Source: Firmicutes bacterium UBA6418 (GTDB lineage: Bacteria; Bacillota; Clostridia; Peptostreptococcales; Anaerovoracaceae). From it: a stretch of DNA of 9,109 bases. The stretch lies in contig DJPG01000072.1 in the NCBI GenBank assembly GCA_002439735.1, positions 11,912 to 21,020 of the forward strand. The letters are read 5' to 3'. The position numbers and the translations under genes are program-made. The notes beneath the pieces were generated by a model. That model saw only the letters and a list, made by a program, of their open reading frames with translations, had not been told where the DNA came from and did not search any database. Positions 1 through 6,437 of this stretch are shown one piece after another; position 1 is the stretch's first letter; each line of letters opens with the position of its first letter.

Positions 1-68
1 TATCCATTCAAACTTCGTTTACACTCGTTTTCATGGAACAGAACCATTCGCTCGGGCACCTGTCTTCT

Positions 69-85
69 AACACGCGTTGCGTGTT
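69..85. repeat. Short perfect inverted repeat AACACGC-GTT-GCGTGTT
   Basis: Two 7-base arms (69-75 and 79-85) separated by three bases form a tight hairpin directly next to the larger inverted repeat. There is no T-run of terminator length on either side. In a leftward transcript it would be the second stem-loop, two bases after the first. Its role is unknown. Confidence 0.5.
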
Positions 86-87
86 TC

Positions 88-137
88 AATGATTCCTGCC
101 TTGCGGCAACGCCGTAGGCATTATCGAAGGAATCATT
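88..137 (-). repeat. Long inverted repeat forming a stable hairpin
   Basis: Perfect 10-base arms AATGATTCCT (88-97) and AGGAATCATT (128-137) enclose a second stem. In that stem 98-101 pairs with 116-119 and 103-107 with 111-115 (one G-U pair, one bulged T at 102, three-base loop), leaving an 8-base one-sided bulge at 120-127. In a leftward transcript starting near 180 this structure would occupy about +43 to +92. No U-tract follows, so it is not a terminator. It may be a structured leader or RNA element, or a short palindromic genomic repeat. Confidence 0.6.
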
Positions 138-186
138 ACATCAGCTCTGCCTGCGGCCATTGCCTTGCCACTCGCTGTGCAAGTAC

Positions 187-233
187 ATTGTAGCACAAAA
201 TTCGACAAATTTCGAGAGAGAAAAAATTTTTTT
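187..233 (-). promoter_or_regulatory. Putative strong vegetative promoter with UP-like A/T tract, reading leftward
   Basis: On the minus strand the -10 is TACAAT (187-192, 5 of 6 consensus). It is preceded by TG at 194-195, making an extended -10 (TGCTACAAT). With a 17-base spacer the -35 is TCGAAA (210-215, 4 of 6). The run of seven A and six T at 221-233 falls at about -41 to -53 relative to a start near 180, where an RNA polymerase alpha-CTD UP element sits, and it resembles that consensus. The promoter is about 70-100 bases beyond the polC stop, so it probably serves whatever lies left of the window. Confidence 0.6.
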
Positions 234-285
234 CGTTTCTTCGCCAATCTTTTATCGGGAAAACATCGGATCACGGCATTCAGAT

Positions 286-3200
286 TTACAGGAACATGCT
301 CAACTGGTCGGTCTCCGGCAGCCCTGCAAAGACACCGTGGCTGCGCAGACCCTCGACAGCGGTCTTGTTCAGCTTGGCGCGTTTGACCGCTTCTTCGATG
401 GTGTCGAACGGCTTTTGCTGATATTCCTCCGCAAAGGCTCTGGCCGCGGTTTCGCCCACACCCTCGATGGCCACGAACGGCAGCAGGACTTTTCCCTCGT
501 CCACACCGAATTTGACGGCGTCGGACTTGCCAAGCCGCGCCGGCGTAAACTCATAGCCCCGCGCGTACATTTCATAAGCCACCTCGTAGATCGTGTAATC
601 ATCCTTTTCTTTGGCGGAGGCGTTCGTGCCCTTGTCGTTGATCTCATCCATGCGCGCCAGGATCGCATCCTTACCCTTGAGGATCGTTTCCGCGTCGAAG
701 TTCGCGACCTTAGTCGTAAAATACGTCGCGTAGAACTCCTGCGGATAATAGACCTTGTACCAGGCCATCCGGAAGCTCATCATCGTATAAGCCACTGCGT
801 GCGCGCGCGGGAACATGTACTTGATCTTGTTGCAGGAATCGATGTACCAGTCCGGCACATCGTGCTCTTTCATCGTCGCCACCTGCTGCTCGTCGAGGTC
901 TTTCTTCCCTTTACGGACGATCTCCATGATCTTGAATGCCGTTTCATTCTCGACCCCCTTGAGGATCAGATAGTTCATGATGTCGTCTCGGGTGGAAATG
1001 ACCTCACGCATCGTCGCCGTCCCGGAACGGATGTAATCCTGCGCGTTGTTCAGCCACACGTCCGTACCGTGGGAAAATCCGGAAATGCGCACCAGATCCG
1101 CGAACTTATCCGGTTTTGTATCGTCCAGCATCTGCCGCGTGAACGAAGTGCCGAACTCCGGGATCGCATAGGAACCGTGCTTGAATTTATAGTCCGGATC
1201 TTTGATGTCCAGCGCTTCGATCCCGTTGAAGATACTCAGCACCTTGCGGTCCGTCAGGTCGATCTGCAGCGGGTCGGTACCCGTCATATCCTGCAGCTGG
1301 CGGATCATGGACGGCACATCGTGGCCGAGGATATCCAGCTTGAGCAGGTTTTCATCGATCTTATGATAATCGAAGTGCGTGGTCACGATATCGGTCGTGG
1401 TATCGTTGGCCGGATGCTGCACCGGACAGAACTCATAGATCTCATGATCGTCCGGACAGATGACGATGCCGCCCGGATGCTGACCGGTCGTACGCTTGAC
1501 GCCGGTACAATGCTGCGCCAGACGGTCTTTTTCATATTTGTTGACCGGGATATCCCGCTCTTCAAAGAACTTCGCCACATAGCCAAAGGCCGTCTTTTCG
1601 GCGACCGTGCCGACGGTCCCGGCCTTAAAAACATTCTTTTCGCCGAAGATGGTTCCCACATAGCGATGCGCGACCGGCTGATATTCTCCGGCGAAGTTCA
1701 GGTCGATATCCGGCTCTTTGTTGCCCTTGAACCCCAGGAACGTCGCGAACGGGATCGTATAGCCGTCCCGCTTCATCGGCGTGCCGCAGTCCGGGCAGTC
1801 CATCGGCGGCATATCCACGCCGCAGTCGTATTTCTGCATATCGCCCCAGATGATCTTTTTGCAGTTCGGGCACAGATAGTGCGGATCCAGCGGATTAACT
1901 TCCGTAATGCCCGCCATCGTTGCCGCGAACGACGAGCCGACCGAACCTCGGGAACCGACCAGATAGCCGTCCGACAGCGATTTGTTCACCAGCATCTGCG
2001 CGCTGACGTACATGACCGCGTAGCCGTTGTTGATGATGGAGTTCAGCTCGATATCCAGACGATCCTCGATCTCTTTGGGCAACGGATCGCCGTACTGCTC
2101 ATGCGCGCGCTCCATACAGGTCTTGCGCAGCGTATCCTCCGCACCCTCGATCTTCGGCGGGAATTTTCCGGCGGGTACCGGACGGATGCTGCCGTCGATC
2201 AGGCTCGCGATATCGTTGGTATTGTCCACCACGACTTCCTGCGCCCGCGCGCCCAGATACGAAAATTCCTCCATCATTTCGTCGGTGGTCTTCATGTAAA
2301 GCCCCTCGCCGCTCTCCGCATCCTCAAAGCCCATGCCGGCCATGACGATGTTGCGGTAGATCGCGTCATCCGGTTCCGTGTAGTGCGAATCCGTCGTTGC
2401 CACCACGCGCTTGCCGAGCTTGTCCGCCAGAGCCAGGATCCGCTTATTGATCTCGCGGATATCGTCTTCACTCTCGATCCGCTTGTCGTCCAGATAGAAT
2501 TCCTCTTCCATCATAAAGCGGTTGTTGATGACCGGCTGGATCTCCAGATAATCATAGCGAGAAGCGATGCGCTCCTGCTCTTCCGGTGATTTCTGCTCTA
2601 TCACCTTTTCGGTATGCGTCCGCTTCTGATAGGTCACATGCTTGACCATCGAGGAAAACACTTCGCCGGCGCTGCAGGCCGATCCGATGATCAGACCCTC
2701 GCGGTTGGCTTCGATGACCGACCACGGCAGACGCGGTTTTTTATAGTAATAATCCAGGTGGGAATACGACACCAGTTTGTAGATGTTCTTCAATCCCTCC
2801 TGGGTCTTTGCCAGAATGATGATATGATGGGTCGGCTTGCTCTTGTAATTGATGTTGCCATCCTCATTGATGCAGTCCGCATCGTCGAACACATAGCCCT
2901 CCAGGCCGTAGATGACCTTGATCTCGCGCCCCTTTTCCGCCTGTTTCTTGGCTTCGGCCGCGCAGTCCGGGAACGCTTGTACTACGCCGTGGTCGGTGAT
3001 CGCGACTGCCGGCTGGCCCCATTTGGCTGCCATCGCCACGATGTCCTTGGCCTCGTTGAAGCCGTCCATCTGGCTCATCTTGGAGTGGATATGCAACTCC
3101 ACACGGCGTCCGTTCTCCCAAGTATCCTCCCGACCGATCGCGCGGTCCGTCTTTTCGAGATCCTTGAACATGACCGTGTTCATATTCTCAAAGGTATCCC

Positions 3201-4197
3201 ACTGCACCTCTCCGCGGAGTTTGACGCCGTCTCCCGGTTTGAGCAGCTCGTTGATCTCATTCCACTTGCTTTCGCTGACAAACGCCTTGGCGCAGATGGT
3301 CGTCTTGTTGTCGGTGATCAAAAGCGACACCAAGTAGTTGCCGCTTTTGATGACACGCTCGCTCTTGCGAAACAGCACGCCCTCCAGAACGACCGTTCCC
3401 AGTTCTGGTGTAATCTCGCGCAGCTCCGTCGTTTTGCCGCCCGGAATACCGCGACCCATAATGCGGTTGCCCTCTGCCGGCAGTTCTTTTTCCCGACGTT
3501 TCCAGCCTCCGCCCTGTCCTTTGCTGCCAAAGCCGCCTCCGTTGTTTCCACCGCCGTTTGCGCCACCGAAGCCGCCTCCGATGCCAGCCTCCACCTGTTT
3601 TGGTTTCTCCGCGACCCGGTTCTTCAGCACTTCCCGATACTCGCGCATCGAGCGTTCGATATCCTGTGCTTCACTTTCGCGGAACGAACGCATCGTTTCT
3701 TCCAGCAGCGCGTCGTCGTTTTCAAACAGGACGTCCATTTCCAAGCCGAATGCGTCGTTTAGCATTTCGCGGAATTTCTGCGCCACTTTTTCATTCAACT
3801 GCTCCGCCGCGACCCGTCCGAGCACTGGACACCATACCCTGCCGTCCCGGATCGCAATACGGTTTTCGAGGATCGTCTTGGTGATCGTCCGGTACGACCC
3901 GTTAAGGATGTGTACCATGTGCGGTACATACAGTCTGGCCGCGTCTTCGGCCGGCATTACAAGGTTCCGGTAGGTAAAGACCAGCTCGACGTCCTTGATG
4001 ACGTCCAGCTTATGCAGCACGACCGCCTTGATCTTTTCACAGTCGTCATAAGGCATGACAAAATTCGCAGTGATCGGCAAGGTCAGCATGCCGTTATCCT
4101 GATGCAGCGTACCCTTGCCGATCTCAAAACGATATTCACTTTTATGTACTTCCCCGAGCAGTTCCCAGCTCAAAGCCTCTTCAATCAGCTGCTTCAT
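286..4197 (-). CDS. polC: PolC-type DNA polymerase III alpha subunit lacking the inserted 3'-5' exonuclease domain
   Basis: PolC is the replicative DNA polymerase of Bacillota. Domains in order: N-terminal domain (about 1-200), a glycine-rich linker (205-231), an OB fold (about 262-350), PHP domain (about 366-610), then palm, fingers and the C-terminal duplex- and clamp-binding parts. Catalytic aspartates are visible in PDIDLNF (Asp830, Asp832) and LKLDILGHD (Asp955). The PolC zinc cysteines are CPNC (776, 779) and CPDC (801, 804). The last residues, QLSMFL, match the PolC beta-clamp-binding tail. At 1303 residues it is clearly shorter than the roughly 1430 or more of typical PolC. The DnaQ-like exonuclease usually inserted in the PHP domain is missing: Glu433 is followed by about 24 residues and then the second PHP half (HHIIILAK), with no DxETTG-type motif. 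The ATG at 4197 gives MKQLIEE; a TTG two codons upstream (4203) is possible. Neither has a strong ribosome site. It overlaps ispG by 17 bases, suggesting coupling. The stop is TAA at 286. Confidence 0.96.
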   Translation of the reverse strand: MKQLIEEALSWELLGEVHKSEYRFEIGKGTLHQDNGMLTLPITANFVMPYDDCEKIKAVVLHKLDVIKDVELVFTYRNLVMPAEDAARLYVPHMVHILNGSYRTITKTILENRIAIRDGRVWCPVLGRVAAEQLNEKVAQKFREMLNDAFGLEMDVLFENDDALLEETMRSFRESEAQDIERSMREYREVLKNRVAEKPKQVEAGIGGGFGGANGGGNNGGGFGSKGQGGGWKRREKELPAEGNRIMGRGIPGGKTTELREITPELGTVVLEGVLFRKSERVIKSGNYLVSLLITDNKTTICAKAFVSESKWNEINELLKPGDGVKLRGEVQWDTFENMNTVMFKDLEKTDRAIGREDTWENGRRVELHIHSKMSQMDGFNEAKDIVAMAAKWGQPAVAITDHGVVQAFPDCAAEAKKQAEKGREIKVIYGLEGYVFDDADCINEDGNINYKSKPTHHIIILAKTQEGLKNIYKLVSYSHLDYYYKKPRLPWSVIEANREGLIIGSACSAGEVFSSMVKHVTYQKRTHTEKVIEQKSPEEQERIASRYDYLEIQPVINNRFMMEEEFYLDDKRIESEDDIREINKRILALADKLGKRVVATTDSHYTEPDDAIYRNIVMAGMGFEDAESGEGLYMKTTDEMMEEFSYLGARAQEVVVDNTNDIASLIDGSIRPVPAGKFPPKIEGAEDTLRKTCMERAHEQYGDPLPKEIEDRLDIELNSIINNGYAVMYVSAQMLVNKSLSDGYLVGSRGSVGSSFAATMAGITEVNPLDPHYLCPNCKKIIWGDMQKYDCGVDMPPMDCPDCGTPMKRDGYTIPFATFLGFKGNKEPDIDLNFAGEYQPVAHRYVGTIFGEKNVFKAGTVGTVAEKTAFGYVAKFFEERDIPVNKYEKDRLAQHCTGVKRTTGQHPGGIVICPDDHEIYEFCPVQHPANDTTTDIVTTHFDYHKIDENLLKLDILGHDVPSMIRQLQDMTGTDPLQIDLTDRKVLSIFNGIEALDIKDPDYKFKHGSYAIPEFGTSFTRQMLDDTKPDKFADLVRISGFSHGTDVWLNNAQDYIRSGTATMREVISTRDDIMNYLILKGVENETAFKIMEIVRKGKKDLDEQQVATMKEHDVPDWYIDSCNKIKYMFPRAHAVAYTMMSFRMAWYKVYYPQEFYATYFTTKVANFDAETILKGKDAILARMDEINDKGTNASAKEKDDYTIYEVAYEMYARGYEFTPARLGKSDAVKFGVDEGKVLLPFVAIEGVGETAARAFAEEYQQKPFDTIEEAVKRAKLNKTAVEGLRSHGVFAGLPETDQLSMFL

Positions 4198-5278
4198 CCG
4201 CAAAAATTCGCTTTCTAATCAGATTTAACAATTCATCCGCCAGTGCCTCCTCCGGCACGGCGGTCTTGACGATCCTGCCGCTTTCAAAGAGAAGCCCCGT
4301 GCCCTCTCCGCCGGCCACGCCGAAGTCCGCTTCGCGAGCCTCGCCCGGTCCGTTGACCGCGCAGCCCATGACCGCCACTTTCAGGGATGGACAGTTCTTT
4401 TCCTCAAGCGCATCCTCCAGCGGCTCCAGCTTTGCCTCCACCTCATTTGCCAGAGCTTCCAGATTGATCCTCGTCCTGCCGCAGGTCGGGCAGGATACCA
4501 AGTCGATCGACGATCTGCGCATACCCAGACTGCGCAGGATCTCTTTGGCAAACAGCACTTCCTCCACCGGATCCGCGGTCAGAGAGACCCGCATCGTATC
4601 ACCGATACCGGAAAGCAGCAAGGAACCGATGCCGATCGCCGATTTCAGCTTGCCACGTTTCGGCGTTCCGGCCTCCGTGATGCCGATATGTACCGGACAG
4701 TCGGTTCCGGCTGCCAGGATCTGATGCGCCCGGTAGTTCAGCGTCACATCGGAAGCCTTGAGGGAAACGACCAGCTGGTCATAACCCAGATCTTCGATCA
4801 ACGCCAGATTATATAAGGCGCTCTCTGCGAGCGCCTCTGCCGTTACCCCGCCGTATTTTTCCAGGATCGGTTTTTCCAGGGAACCGGAGTTGACCCCGAC
4901 ACGGATCGGGATCTGCCGCTCTTTGGCTGCCTGTACGACTTCCCGCACACGCTCCGCACCGCCGATATTTCCGGGATTGATGCGGATCTTATCCGCGCCC
5001 TGCCGGATCGCCGCTAGTGCCATTCGATAGTCAAAGTGGATATCCGCGACCAGTGGAAGATGTCGGAATTTTCGTTTGATACGGCCGAACACCTCCGCCG
5101 ACTCCGCGTCCGGTACCGAAATGCGCACGATCTGACAACCTGCGTCCGCAAGTCGCGCGATCTGCTCCGTCAGTGCCGCCTCATCGCGGGAATCGGTATT
5201 CGTCATGGACTGAATGCTAATGGGTGCTCCGCCTCCGATCCGGACGTCCCCGCAACGTACCTGCCTTGTCTTGTTCAT
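4181..5278 (-). CDS. ispG: 4-hydroxy-3-methylbut-2-en-1-yl diphosphate synthase IspG (GcpE)
   Basis: IspG converts 2-C-methyl-D-erythritol 2,4-cyclodiphosphate to HMBPP, the penultimate step of the MEP pathway, using a [4Fe-4S] cluster and reduced flavodoxin or ferredoxin. The 365-residue protein has the compact two-domain bacterial form. The N-terminal TIM barrel shows PISIQSMTNTDSRD (19-32), GCQIVRISVPD (47-57), VADIHFDY (77-84), IRINPGNIG (99-107) and IRVGVNSGSLE (125-135). The C-terminal iron-sulfur domain has SCPTCGR with Cys263 and Cys266, and MGCAVNGPGE with Cys306 and Glu313. Together these supply all four cluster ligands, so the enzyme looks intact and oxygen-sensitive. The ATG at 5278 follows AAGGAGG at 5289-5295 with a 10-base spacer, slightly long but convincing. 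The stop is TGA at 4181, inside the start of polC. With dxr, two of the seven MEP steps are encoded here. Confidence 0.97.
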   Translation of the reverse strand: MNKTRQVRCGDVRIGGGAPISIQSMTNTDSRDEAALTEQIARLADAGCQIVRISVPDAESAEVFGRIKRKFRHLPLVADIHFDYRMALAAIRQGADKIRINPGNIGGAERVREVVQAAKERQIPIRVGVNSGSLEKPILEKYGGVTAEALAESALYNLALIEDLGYDQLVVSLKASDVTLNYRAHQILAAGTDCPVHIGITEAGTPKRGKLKSAIGIGSLLLSGIGDTMRVSLTADPVEEVLFAKEILRSLGMRRSSIDLVSCPTCGRTRINLEALANEVEAKLEPLEDALEEKNCPSLKVAVMGCAVNGPGEAREADFGVAGGEGTGLLFESGRIVKTAVPEEALADELLNLIRKRIFADEAAD

Positions 5279-5319
5279 GGCTGTTTTGCCTCCTTGTGCT
5301 TCTGCGCCGTTCCTTTCCG

Positions 5320-6345
5320 CTATCCGATGATACGGAAGATATCGTTTTTCGTCACATAGATCATCAGTACCATCAGCAGTGCCAGTCCGATAAAATGTAC
5401 CGTTCCTTCGACCTTTTCGCTGACTTTTTTTCCGGTGATCAACGTAAAGAGTACGAAAATGATGCGTCCGCCGTCCAGCGCCGGCAGCGGCAGCATATTG
5501 ATCACGGCCAGGTTGAGACAGATCAGGATCGTCAAGAATCCATAATAGGTCCAGCCGTATTCTGTCGTCTTGCTGACCATCTGCACCATACCGACCGGTC
5601 CCGAAAGTTCATCGGTATCCGCTCGGCCGGTAAAGAGATCACCGAGCGCCGTAAACATGGTTTTCGTCATATTCCAGGTCACCCGCGTGCCTGCCACAAT
5701 CGCCTTGAATGGATTGTGGCTGATCCTGCAGGTGATGCCGACCGCATAATAATACTCTTCCTTGCCGTTTTCGTCCAGCGTGCTCATCCGCTGCGGCGTC
5801 AAGGTAACCGTTTTCTCCCCCTTGCCGGATTGCAGTTCAAAGGTCAGTGGCTGCTCCTTCGCACCAGCAACGGCCGTTCCGACATCATTCCAGGTTTTGA
5901 TCTGGCTGCCGTCGATTTTCAGAATCTTATCACCGGACACAATGCCTGCCTGCATAGCCGGGCTGTCCGGTGACACCGTATCGACCGTCGTCGTCGTAAA
6001 GCCCATCGTCCCAATCAGAATCCAGGAGATCACCAGCGCGCAGACCAGGTTCATAAAGGAACCTGCCGCCAGGATCACGATCTTCTGCCATGGCTTTTTG
6101 CAGCTGAACGCCCGCGGATTGTCCGACTCTTCATCTTCCCCCTCCATGGCGCAGAAGCCGCCGATCGGAAAGAGCCGGATGCTGTGCAGCGTTTCTCCTC
6201 GCTGTTTTTTCCAGATAGTCGGCCCCATGCCGAACGCAAATTCATTGACCTGCACGCCCATCCGTTTTGCTGCCAAAAAATGTCCCAGCTCATGCGGAAA
6301 GATCATCACGCAGAACAGCACAATCGTCAAAATTGCTGTTTTCAT
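5320..6345 (-). CDS. rseP: RIP (site-2) intramembrane zinc metalloprotease RseP
   Basis: This is a polytopic S2P-family protease that cuts substrates within the membrane, such as anti-sigma factors or leftover signal peptides. The first membrane helix carries the zinc site PHELGH, with His18, Glu19 and His22. The third zinc ligand is in the C-terminal LDG motif (ALDGGR, Asp291) within a membrane segment. A second membrane segment at about 88-113 holds the AGSFMN motif. A single PDZ domain lies near residues 117-185 (SPAMQAGI...GDKILKIDG), and a final helix spans about 313-331. At 341 residues this is the usual one-PDZ form of Bacillota, shorter than the two-PDZ E. coli protein. The ATG at 6345 has GGAG 8 bases upstream and places the HExxH motif correctly in the first helix. 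The stop is TAG at 5320, 41 bases before ispG. The biological substrate cannot be told from the sequence. Confidence 0.95.
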   Translation of the reverse strand: MKTAILTIVLFCVMIFPHELGHFLAAKRMGVQVNEFAFGMGPTIWKKQRGETLHSIRLFPIGGFCAMEGEDEESDNPRAFSCKKPWQKIVILAAGSFMNLVCALVISWILIGTMGFTTTTVDTVSPDSPAMQAGIVSGDKILKIDGSQIKTWNDVGTAVAGAKEQPLTFELQSGKGEKTVTLTPQRMSTLDENGKEEYYYAVGITCRISHNPFKAIVAGTRVTWNMTKTMFTALGDLFTGRADTDELSGPVGMVQMVSKTTEYGWTYYGFLTILICLNLAVINMLPLPALDGGRIIFVLFTLITGKKVSEKVEGTVHFIGLALLMVLMIYVTKNDIFRIIG

Positions 6346-6406
6346 AATTCAGTCTCCATTCTTTTCTCATTTCGCTGCAGAACGACCAAAATCCACCGCA
6401 TCCCCT

Positions 6407-6427
6407 GCGCCACCCGGCGCTTTTTTT
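6407..6427 (+). terminator. Possible factor-independent terminator facing against the operon
   Basis: In the dxr-rseP gap the plus strand reads GCGCC-ACCC-GGCGC followed immediately by seven T. That is an all-G/C 5-bp stem with a 4-base loop and a U-tract, the standard form of an intrinsic terminator. It would work only on rightward transcripts; on the operon strand the T-run becomes an A-run before the hairpin and would not terminate. It could stop antisense RNA entering dxr. The stem is short, so chance is a real alternative. Confidence 0.4.
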
Positions 6428-6437
6428 CCCCGGGATG

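Larger units (their letters stand above)
1..285. other. Non-coding region downstream of polC
   Basis: No frame here has convincing coding character on either strand; a 62-codon minus-strand frame crosses the inverted repeats and resembles nothing known. In leftward order the region contains about 70 bases after the polC stop without a clear terminator, an A/T tract, a promoter, a G/C-rich stretch and two inverted repeats. The sequence to the window edge holds only a weak 4-bp hairpin (ATGG/CCAT, 33-47). The layout suits the 5' leader of a following leftward operon, or a small RNA. I could not match it to a known RNA family (no tRNA, SRP RNA, tmRNA, RNase P or T-box hallmarks). Confidence 0.6.

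Noticed and set aside
221..233. The AAAAAATTTTTTT palindrome as a polC terminator
   Set aside because: It has no G/C stem and fits better as an A/T-rich upstream element of the promoter at 187-215. No clear polC terminator was found.
1..285. A CRISPR array, tRNA or known riboswitch downstream of polC
   Set aside because: There are no regularly spaced repeats, no T-loop or acceptor pattern, and no motif I recognise from known riboswitch classes.
160..2589. An 809-codon open frame on the plus strand, antisense to polC
   Set aside because: It mirrors the polC codons, is rich in Arg, His, Asp and Val with no domain motif, and crosses the promoter and polC terminus. Long antisense frames are expected opposite codon-biased G+C-rich genes.
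2614..3762. A 382-codon open frame on the plus strand
   Set aside because: It is also a shadow of polC, with no start signal, motif or plausible neighbour.
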